Source: Zoogloeaceae bacterium
Lineage (GTDB): Bacteria > Pseudomonadota > Gammaproteobacteria > Burkholderiales > Rhodocyclaceae
Direction: 5' to 3'
Assembly: GCA_031278735.1 (NCBI GenBank)
Contig: JAITJU010000240.1
Coordinates: 1 to 13,640 of the forward strand
Length of the DNA: 13,640 bases
Part shown: in pieces, positions 8,032 through 13,640 of the stretch
Position numbering within the stretch: position 1 is the stretch's first letter
How the letters are laid out: every line of letters begins with the position of its first letter
The notes under the pieces: generated by a model
Told to the model about the DNA's origin: nothing
Database searches by the model: none
The model's input: only the letters and a program-made list of their open reading frames with translations
Program-made: the position numbers and the translations under genes

Positions 8032-9183
8032 ATGTTTGAAATTATCGATAAAGAGGGGCAAGAGGGATTGAGCGCCATCATCAAGGTGGTGGGCGTGGGC
8101 GGCGGCGGCGTCAATGCCATCAACCACATGATCGCGGAAAAGGTGCAGGGCGTGGAATTCATCGCCGCCAATACCGACGCGCAATCGCTGGACAATTCTC
8201 CCGCCGGTCGCAAGCTGGCGCTTGGCGTATTGGGCGCGGGCGGCAGGCCGGAAGTGGGAAGGGCGGCGGCGGAAGAGCATCGCGAAGACATTCGCGCCGT
8301 CCTTGAAGGCGCGCGCATGGTCTTCATTACCGCCGGCATGGGCGGCGGCACCGGTTCCGGCGCGGCGCCCATTGTGGCCGAAGTGGCGAAGGAAATGGGC
8401 GTGCTCACCGTTGGCGTGGTATCCAAGCCCTTTCACTTCGAGGGCGGCAAGCGCATGAAAAACGCCGAAGCGGGGATTGCCGAGTTTTCGCAGCACGTCG
8501 ATTCACTGATCGTCATCCTGAACGAACAGCTTCTGGAGGTACTGGGCGGCGACGCAGGCATGGATGAAGGATTCCGGGCGGCAAATGAAGTGCTGAAAAA
8601 CGCAGTCGGCGGCATTTCCGAAATCATCACCGAGCATGGCATGGTCAACGTCGACTTCGAGGACGTGTGCACCGTGATGGGGGAAACCGGTCGCGCCATG
8701 ATGGGTTCGGCCACCGCCGCCGGCCTCGATCGCGCGCGCATTGCCGCCGAGCAGGCAGTGGCTTCGCCGTTGCTGGAAGGCATCGAGCTTGCGAACGCGC
8801 GCGGCGTGCTGGTCAATATCACTGCCGCCAAGGCTTCCCTGCGAATGAAGGAAGTCAACGAAGTCATGGCGACCGTCACGAGTTTCGCCGCCAAGGACGC
8901 GAACATCATTTTTGGCACGGCGTACAACGAGAGCATGGGCGATCAGCTGCGCGTCACCGTGGTGGTGACCGGCCTGGGGCAAAAGCAGCTTCAGGAGGAG
9001 CCTGTGCGCGATTTCCGCGTCATCCTCAATACGGGCACGCATGATTCCGTCGGCTCGCGCGACGATGATTCGGAGCTTCCCGCCGTTGCGCGCCGCCGTC
9101 ACCGCGCCACCATTGACGCGCTGGAAAACAGCGGCATCGCTGCGCGCGACATTCCTTCCTTCTTGCGCAAACAGGCGGATTGA
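8032..9183 (+). CDS. ftsZ: Cell division GTPase FtsZ
   Basis: FtsZ is the tubulin homologue that assembles the Z ring at midcell. The product has 383 residues, the same as E. coli. The N-terminal GTPase domain shows KVVGVGGGGVNAINHM, FIAANTDAQSL and the signature GMGGGTGSGAAP, with G104-G110 as the tubulin-like GGGTGSG. The catalytic T7 loop is NVDFEDV with N206, D208 and D211, the residues that complete the GTPase site of the next subunit. A short variable linker (roughly 316-360) leads to the C-terminal peptide DIPSFLRKQAD (373-383), which binds FtsA, ZipA and other partners in proteobacteria. The serine in GGGTGSG differs from the GGGTGTG of many FtsZ proteins. The start is supported by GGAGG and by family length. 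A probable terminator begins 15 nt after the stop. Confidence 0.98.
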   Translation: MFEIIDKEGQEGLSAIIKVVGVGGGGVNAINHMIAEKVQGVEFIAANTDAQSLDNSPAGRKLALGVLGAGGRPEVGRAAAEEHREDIRAVLEGARMVFITAGMGGGTGSGAAPIVAEVAKEMGVLTVGVVSKPFHFEGGKRMKNAEAGIAEFSQHVDSLIVILNEQLLEVLGGDAGMDEGFRAANEVLKNAVGGISEIITEHGMVNVDFEDVCTVMGETGRAMMGSATAAGLDRARIAAEQAVASPLLEGIELANARGVLVNITAAKASLRMKEVNEVMATVTSFAAKDANIIFGTAYNESMGDQLRVTVVVTGLGQKQLQEEPVRDFRVILNTGTHDSVGSRDDDSELPAVARRRHRATIDALENSGIAARDIPSFLRKQAD

Positions 9184-9198
9184 GGCCGGAGGACAAGC

Positions 9199-9227
9199 GG
9201 CGGGAGCGTGATGCCCCCGCCATTTTC
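9199..9227 (+). terminator. Probable Rho-independent terminator after ftsZ
   Basis: GGCGGGAGC (9199-9207) and GCCCCCGCC (9213-9221) form a nine-position stem with one A-C mismatch and loop GTGAT, followed by ATTTTC. The GC-rich stem, short loop and T run directly after ftsZ suggest the end of the dcw transcript. The T run is short (four), so termination may be partial. Confidence 0.6.
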
Positions 9228-9426
9228 ATCCCGCGGTCTGGCGATGGGAAAGCAGGGTTTCGCATGTTCCTGAGGGCAGATGCGATTGCCCTGCGTTTTC
9301 TTGTCCTCTTGTCTTTTCCTGTGACGAAACGCGATACAATCCCCAAGGTTCCCGCGCCGCGCTCATGCGGCGTAATTGTTTGTCCGCAAGGGCTTGCCGC
9401 CCGCAACGGTCGGAGAGCGAGAAAAA
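9228..9426 (+). other. Intergenic region and leader of the signalling pair
   Basis: No convincing gene is present between the ftsZ terminator and the ATG at 9427. The region is less GC-rich around 9290-9345, where a weak promoter candidate lies. Further down are a GC-rich hairpin (GCGCCGC 9354-9360 with GCGGCGT 9367-9373, including one G-T pair) and short inverted repeats GCAA/TTGC/GCAA at 9386-9406 just before the ribosome-binding region. Confidence 0.5.
9309..9340 (+). promoter_or_regulatory. Weak candidate sigma-70 promoter for the MBL-GAF-HD-GYP gene
   Basis: TACAAT at 9335-9340 matches the -10 consensus at five of six positions. TTGTCT at 9309-9314 is the best -35-like hexamer nearby, but the spacer of 20 is longer than the usual 17. 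If real, transcription would start near 9347 and leave a leader of about 80 nt. Only the -10 is reasonably convincing. Confidence 0.3.
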
Positions 9427-11427
9427 ATGGAAATAACCTTGTGGGGCGTGCGCGGCAGCATGGCCTCGACTGCGCTGGACACCTCTTTTTATGGGGGCAA
9501 CACCGCCTGTATCGAGTTGTGCAGCAACGCGGGGACGCGCGTTTTTTTCGACGCGGGAACCGGGCTGCGCGAGGCGGGCAACCTCCTGCCGGACAGCGGC
9601 GAATGTTATCTGTTCATCACGCATGCCCACGTCGATCACATCATTGGCCTGTGGTTTTTCAAGCCGCTGCATTCGCCGCGCTGGACGACGCATTTGTATC
9701 TGCCCGACTGGCTTAGTTATCTGCCGGATTATTTTTTCGCGGGCGGCGTTTTTCCCGTGGCCTTCGATACGCTCAAGGGCAGCATCATCCAGCATCGCAT
9801 TCGCGCCAACGAGGAAGTTTGCATCGGAGCGGACAAGATGCGCGTCACTGCCGTGCCGACCTGTCATCCAGATGGTTGTCTGGGGTATCGCGTCGATGTC
9901 GACGCGGCGCGGTTTTTTTACAGCGGCGATCACGAAATCATGGCGAATGAAGCGTCGCGCGCCGCCGCCGCCGAGATGTTGCGGGATACGGACATCGCCG
10001 TGGTGGACGCCACTTATGATCACAACGATTACAAGGAGGGCTGGGGGCATTCGGCCTGGGAAGACTGGGTTGCCGTTTCCTGCGGCACCGGGGCGCGTAA
10101 CCTCATCCTCACGCATCATGAAGTCGGCAGGAGCGATCAGGAACTCGATCGCGTGGCGCAGGAATTGCACGTCAGCGCGATTCCTGACGGACCGGGCGTC
10201 TATCTTGCCCGCGAGAACATGCACTTTTCGCCGGATGGCCCGATTCCCAGCGCCCATCTGGAAAGCGACTGGATGCTGCGCTTTCTCGATGAACTGTCGC
10301 AGTACAAGGATGAAAGCGTCACACTGGATCGCATTCTCGCCATGGCGCGCACCATCACCAATGCCGACGCGGGCACGATTTTTCTGGTGGATAACGATGA
10401 GCTGGTTTTCGCCTATACGCATAATGACAGCCTGTTTTCCGTCAGCGATGCCCACAAATCCGCCTACAGCACCAGCCGTTTGCCCATTACCGAGGAATCC
10501 ATCGCCGGTTACGTCGCCTGCACCGGCGAGGCGCTGAATCTGGATGATGTCCGCAAATTGCCGCCTGACGCGCCCTATCGCTTCAATGATGAATTCGACA
10601 AGAAAACCGGCTATCGCACAAAATCCATGCTGAGTGTGCCTTTTCTCGATCTGGAAGGCAGGATTTCCGGCGTGTTGCAGGTCATCAACCGTCTTACCCT
10701 TGGCGCACCCCGGCAGACCGCGCCTTTCACGCTCAACATGGTCTATACCGTCCGCCTCCTGGCGCGTGAGGCGGGCGGCGTCGTCATGCACAACGCGCTC
10801 TACCGGAAAAACGTCTACAACATCCTGAAAATGGCGCGGGTGCACGATCCTTCCGAGACCGGGCCGCATGCGGAACGGGTGGGCGCGGTTGCCGCGGAGC
10901 TGTATCAGCGCTGGGTGGGAAAAAGCGGCCTGCCGCCGGAGAAAATTCGTTACGAAAAAAGTCGCATTCGTCTGGCCGCCATGCTGCACGATGTCGGCAA
11001 GGTGGGCATCAGCGACCTCATCCTGAAAAAGCCGGGCAAACTGACCGATGAGGAGTTCGCCGTCATGTGCAGGCATACGGAAATCGGCGCCTCCATCCTG
11101 GCTGGGGACACTTCCGACATCTCCCGGCTTGCCCATGACATTGCCCTGCATCATCATCAGCAATGGGACGGACGCGGCTATCCCGCCATCGACGGGAAAA
11201 CGCTGGCGGGAGAGGATATTCCCCTGGGCGCGCGCCTCGTCGCCATCGCGGACGTATTCGACGCCCTGGTGTCGACGAGGCATTACAAGAAACCCTGGCG
11301 CATGGAGGACGCCCTGGAATTCATCGAAAAAAAAGCGGGCGAACATTTCGACCCCCATCTGGCGGCCTGCATGCGGGAACTCGCCGACATGCTGCACCTG
11401 ATCTATCAACGCTTCCCGGACCTGTGA
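9427..11427 (+). CDS. MBL-fold hydrolase / GAF / HD-GYP fusion protein (putative second-messenger phosphodiesterase)
   Basis: This 666-residue protein has no signal peptide or membrane segment and is predicted to be cytoplasmic. Residues 1 to about 275 are a metallo-beta-lactamase-fold hydrolase that starts ITLWGVRGS...YGGNT and has the metal ligands H66, H68, D70, H71 (HAHVDH), H147, D168 and H230. Residues about 297-455 are a GAF domain containing RFNDEFDKKTGYRT (385-398), SMLSVPF and GVLQVINR, a pattern seen in cyclic-nucleotide-binding GAF domains. Residues about 465-660 are an HD-GYP domain with HDPSETGPHAER, H521-D522, HHQQWDGRGYP (576-586) and ADVFDALVSTRHYK. HD-GYP proteins degrade c-di-GMP to GMP; here the usual glutamate of HHExxDGxGYP is Q578. 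The substrate of the MBL domain cannot be told from sequence. The ATG at 9427 fits the MBL N-terminus, while an in-frame TTG at 9376 is less likely; GGAG at 9412-9415 is a somewhat distant Shine-Dalgarno. The cyclase gene follows after 27 nt and is probably co-transcribed. Confidence 0.93.
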   Translation: MEITLWGVRGSMASTALDTSFYGGNTACIELCSNAGTRVFFDAGTGLREAGNLLPDSGECYLFITHAHVDHIIGLWFFKPLHSPRWTTHLYLPDWLSYLPDYFFAGGVFPVAFDTLKGSIIQHRIRANEEVCIGADKMRVTAVPTCHPDGCLGYRVDVDAARFFYSGDHEIMANEASRAAAAEMLRDTDIAVVDATYDHNDYKEGWGHSAWEDWVAVSCGTGARNLILTHHEVGRSDQELDRVAQELHVSAIPDGPGVYLARENMHFSPDGPIPSAHLESDWMLRFLDELSQYKDESVTLDRILAMARTITNADAGTIFLVDNDELVFAYTHNDSLFSVSDAHKSAYSTSRLPITEESIAGYVACTGEALNLDDVRKLPPDAPYRFNDEFDKKTGYRTKSMLSVPFLDLEGRISGVLQVINRLTLGAPRQTAPFTLNMVYTVRLLAREAGGVVMHNALYRKNVYNILKMARVHDPSETGPHAERVGAVAAELYQRWVGKSGLPPEKIRYEKSRIRLAAMLHDVGKVGISDLILKKPGKLTDEEFAVMCRHTEIGASILAGDTSDISRLAHDIALHHHQQWDGRGYPAIDGKTLAGEDIPLGARLVAIADVFDALVSTRHYKKPWRMEDALEFIEKKAGEHFDPHLAACMRELADMLHLIYQRFPDL

Positions 11428-11444
11428 AGCGGGCGCTTCGGGGC

Positions 11445-11450
11445 GGAGGG
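11445..11450 (+). promoter_or_regulatory. Shine-Dalgarno site for the CHASE2 cyclase gene
   Basis: GGAGGG ends four bases before the ATG at 11455. It lies in the 27-nt gap after the HD-GYP gene, next to a small five-pair hairpin (GAAGC-GGGC-GCTTC, 11426-11439) that overlaps the upstream stop and lacks a T run. Confidence 0.7.
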
Positions 11451-11454
11451 CGAC

Positions 11455-13542
11455 ATGAACAGGCTTTTTTCCCGGAACGCGCCCAGGCTTTTGGCGCTTC
11501 TCATCAGCCTTGGCGTCATCGTCGGCATGTTGTCGCTCTACATCGCCCAGCCCGCGCTCATCTCCCGCCTGGACCTGAAAATCTACGACGCGCTGCTGCC
11601 CCTGCGCGCCGCTCCCGCGCCGTTTGGCGGCGCGCAAGATCCCGCGCAAAGCCTGATGGTCATCATCGACATCGACGAAGCCTCGCTTGCCGCGCAGGGT
11701 CAATGGCCCTGGCCGCGCTACCGGCTGGCCGATCTGATCGACGCGCTCAATCGTTACCGGGTGGCCGCCATCGGCGTCGATATCCTGTTTTCCGAGGCGG
11801 ATCGCGCTTCCCCGGCGGAAATGCGCGCCGCCCTGCAACGCGACCGGGGGCTGGATCTCGGGTTCAGCGGCTTGCCTCCCCAGCTTCACGATTACGACCG
11901 GATTTTTGCCGAATCGTTGCGCCGGGCGCCGGTTGTGCTGGGCATGTACGGACGTTTCGACGATCCGCGGGAAGCGAAGGAAGCGCCGCCGGATTCCGGC
12001 ATTCGCGTCATTGCCCGCGGCCACTCCGACGACTTGCCCTTCGAGGCGCGATTGCCCAGCCTGACCAGCATTCGCCAACCCCATGAGACCCTGCGCGACG
12101 CCGCGCCATCCGGTTTCATCAACGTCGCGCCCGACTGGGACGGCATCGTGCGGCAAGCGCCGCTTCTGATGCGGATTGGAGAAAACGTCTATCCCTCTCT
12201 TGCCCTGCGCGTCCTGATGCGCGCGCTGGAAATCGAAAACATCATCGTGGAATCCGGCGTGGATGGTCTTGCCGCCGTGCGCGTCGGGGATTATCGCGTT
12301 CCGGTTTCCGCGAGCGGCATGATGCATATTCCCTTCATCGGCCCGCGCAAGACCTATCCCTACATCAGCGCCCGCGACATATTGACCGGCGCGCTGCCGC
12401 CGGACGCCCTTGAAGGGCGCGTCGTCTTCATCGGCACTTCCGCGCCCGCCTTGCTGGACATCCGCGCCACGCCGCTCGATCCGATATATCCCGGCGTGGA
12501 AATCCACGCCGCCGTAATCGACGCCATCCTGACGCAGAACGCCATCAGCGTTCCTTTCTGGACGCCTTTCCTGCAATGCCTTGCCATACTCTGCGCCGGT
12601 CTCATCGCCGCCGTCGCTTTCGGCGTGGCGCGTCCCCGCGTCTATCTGCCGCTTGCCCTTCTGCTCGTCGCCGCCGCCATTCTGGGCGCGCGCTTCCTGT
12701 TCGCGGAAGGACTTTTTGTTTCGCCGCTTTATGTCGCGCTGACCATCGTCGCGCTGGGCGCCAGTCTGCTGTTCTTGCGCTTCTGGCAAGAGGAAAGACA
12801 AAAACTCGTCCTGCGCAACGCCTTTTCCCACTACGTTTCGCCCGAAATCGTCAAGCGCATCACCAAAGCGCGCGGCGACCTGCTGGCGGGCGAGGAACGC
12901 GAGGTCTCCATTCTCTTCACCGACATCCGGGGCTTTACTTCCATTTCGGAACAGCTTACGCCGCAACAGATCGTCGCGCTCCTGAACCGCTATTTCACGC
13001 CCATGACCGCGCTGGTGCGCGAAAGCAGCGGCACGGTGGACAAATTCATCGGCGACGCCCTCATGACGTTCTGGAACGCCCCGCTGGATGTGCCGAACCA
13101 CGCCATTCGCGCCGTATCCGCCGCGCTCGCCATGCAGGAGACACTCGCGCGCCTGCGCCCTGAGCTTCACGCCGAATTCGGCGTGACCATCGCCATCGGC
13201 GCGGGCATCCACACCGGCCCCGTCTATGTCGGCAACATGGGAACGGCGGATACCGTCAATTACACCCTGATCGGCGACAACGTGAATCTCGCCTCGCGCC
13301 TGGAAAGCCTCTGCCCCCAATATGGCGTCCCCGTGATCGTCAGCGAGGCGACCATGACGCAATGCGGCGAGCGCTTCTCCTTCCAGTTCCTGGACACCCT
13401 CCAGGTCAAGGGCAAACAACGCCCCGTCAGCATTTACCAACCCATGCCCCCGCAAGGAAGCGATTGGCAGGCGTCGCCTCCTTCCGGCGCTGACGGCTGC
13501 GAGAAAAAGAAGGATGCGCCGAGAGTCCATGCGCCCTCATAA
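11455..13542 (+). CDS. CHASE2-domain class III adenylate cyclase, membrane-bound
   Basis: The 695-residue product is a one-component receptor cyclase. A membrane segment at about 12-30 is followed by a periplasmic CHASE2 sensor (about 35-365; ...LKIYDALLPLR, VIIDIDEASLAAQGQWPWPR, IGVDILFSEADR, VVFIGTSAPALLDI). Three membrane segments lie at about 371-390, 398-415 and 421-445. The cytoplasmic cyclase domain runs from about 475 to 663. It has both metal aspartates (D490 in FTDIRGFTS and D534 in DKFIGDA), the purine-specifying pair K530 and T604 (NYTLIGD), the transition-state asparagine N611 and arginine R615. The T604-N611-R615 spacing equals that of Anabaena CyaB1 (T721, N728, R732), and Lys plus Thr points to ATP rather than GTP as substrate. 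The catalytic domain therefore looks active, with cAMP as the expected product. The last 30 or so residues are a polar tail. The start has a good Shine-Dalgarno. The ligand sensed by CHASE2 is unknown. Confidence 0.95.
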   Translation: MNRLFSRNAPRLLALLISLGVIVGMLSLYIAQPALISRLDLKIYDALLPLRAAPAPFGGAQDPAQSLMVIIDIDEASLAAQGQWPWPRYRLADLIDALNRYRVAAIGVDILFSEADRASPAEMRAALQRDRGLDLGFSGLPPQLHDYDRIFAESLRRAPVVLGMYGRFDDPREAKEAPPDSGIRVIARGHSDDLPFEARLPSLTSIRQPHETLRDAAPSGFINVAPDWDGIVRQAPLLMRIGENVYPSLALRVLMRALEIENIIVESGVDGLAAVRVGDYRVPVSASGMMHIPFIGPRKTYPYISARDILTGALPPDALEGRVVFIGTSAPALLDIRATPLDPIYPGVEIHAAVIDAILTQNAISVPFWTPFLQCLAILCAGLIAAVAFGVARPRVYLPLALLLVAAAILGARFLFAEGLFVSPLYVALTIVALGASLLFLRFWQEERQKLVLRNAFSHYVSPEIVKRITKARGDLLAGEEREVSILFTDIRGFTSISEQLTPQQIVALLNRYFTPMTALVRESSGTVDKFIGDALMTFWNAPLDVPNHAIRAVSAALAMQETLARLRPELHAEFGVTIAIGAGIHTGPVYVGNMGTADTVNYTLIGDNVNLASRLESLCPQYGVPVIVSEATMTQCGERFSFQFLDTLQVKGKQRPVSIYQPMPPQGSDWQASPPSGADGCEKKKDAPRVHAPS

Positions 13543-13547
13543 AAAAC

Positions 13548-13578
13548 TTGAACCTTTTGCGTCGCCCTGTTGTAGAAT
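13548..13578 (+). promoter_or_regulatory. Candidate promoter of the tRNA gene
   Basis: TAGAAT at 13573-13578 is a good -10 element (five of six), with TTGAAC at 13548-13553 as a possible -35 at a long spacing of 19. The -10 ends 13 nt before the first tRNA base, which fits a short tRNA leader. The GC-rich stretch after the -10 (GCGCCCGC) resembles the discriminator of stringently controlled stable-RNA promoters. Confidence 0.5.
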
Positions 13579-13591
13579 TGCGCCCGCTTTC

Positions 13592-13640
<49 letters not shown>

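Noticed and set aside
9184..9426. lpxC or a remnant of it after ftsZ
   Set aside because: The 243-nt gap holds no LpxC-like sequence, and the following gene is clearly MBL-GAF-HD-GYP.
9180..9716. Small gene in the ftsZ-MBL intergenic region
   Set aside because: The frame runs through the terminator hairpin and then continues as a shadow of the MBL gene, with no recognisable domain and no ribosome site.
11426..11439. Hairpin between the two signalling genes as a terminator
   Set aside because: The stem is only five pairs and is followed by G-rich sequence with no T run, so it should not stop transcription.
9226..13530. Very long open frame on the minus strand (about 1434 codons) opposite both signalling genes
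   Set aside because: Its translation is rich in Arg, His, Gln and Asp with no recognisable domain, and it lies opposite two well-supported genes in the same frame. It is a side effect of GC-rich codon use. Similar minus-strand frames at 3610-5145, 2354-3613, 1266-2222, 4818-5870, 5905-6981 and 6614-7630 were rejected for the same reason.

Overview
The window is a GC-rich (about 60% by eye), gene-dense stretch in which every gene reads on the + strand. It looks like a proteobacterial chromosome, most likely betaproteobacterial. The order murD-ftsW-murG-murC-ddlB-ftsQ-ftsA-ftsZ is the beta/gammaproteobacterial form of the division and cell wall (dcw) cluster. FtsZ ends in the proteobacterial tail DIPSFLRKQAD. 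FtsQ has the very short cytoplasmic N-terminus (MWHQPRFLN...) that I associate with betaproteobacteria, and the tRNA-Ala has a CGC anticodon. I cannot name the genus.

Region 1 (1-9183) is the 3' part of the dcw cluster. MurD is cut at its 5' end by the window edge. MurD, MurG, MurC and DdlB cover the cytoplasmic and lipid-linked steps of peptidoglycan precursor synthesis: D-Glu addition, GlcNAc transfer to make lipid II, L-Ala addition, and D-Ala-D-Ala synthesis. FtsW is the SEDS septal glycan polymerase, and FtsQ, FtsA and FtsZ build the divisome. The first four junctions are all 4-base ATGA stop/start overlaps. After ddlB comes a 37-nt gap, then an 8-nt ftsQ/ftsA overlap and an AT-rich 41-nt ftsA-ftsZ spacer. 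A GC-rich hairpin followed by a short T run just after ftsZ (9199-9227) probably ends the transcript.

Region 2 (9184-13542) is a signalling module in the place where lpxC often follows ftsZ in other proteobacteria. After a 243-nt intergenic region with a weak candidate promoter come two closely spaced genes. The first encodes a 666-aa soluble protein that fuses a metallo-beta-lactamase-fold hydrolase, a GAF domain and an HD-GYP phosphodiesterase. The second encodes a 695-aa membrane CHASE2 receptor joined to a class III adenylate cyclase with all six catalytic positions intact. The pair suggests a circuit linking cAMP and c-di-GMP: the cyclase makes a cyclic nucleotide, the GAF domain may bind it, and the two hydrolase domains may degrade second messengers. 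This circuit is inference; the domain assignments are strong. It is the most interesting part of the window.

Region 3 (13543-13640) holds a probable tRNA promoter and the first 49 nt of a tRNA-Ala(CGC) gene cut by the right edge. No insertion sequence, CRISPR array, phage gene or broken gene was seen, and no gene-free stretch exceeds 300 nt.
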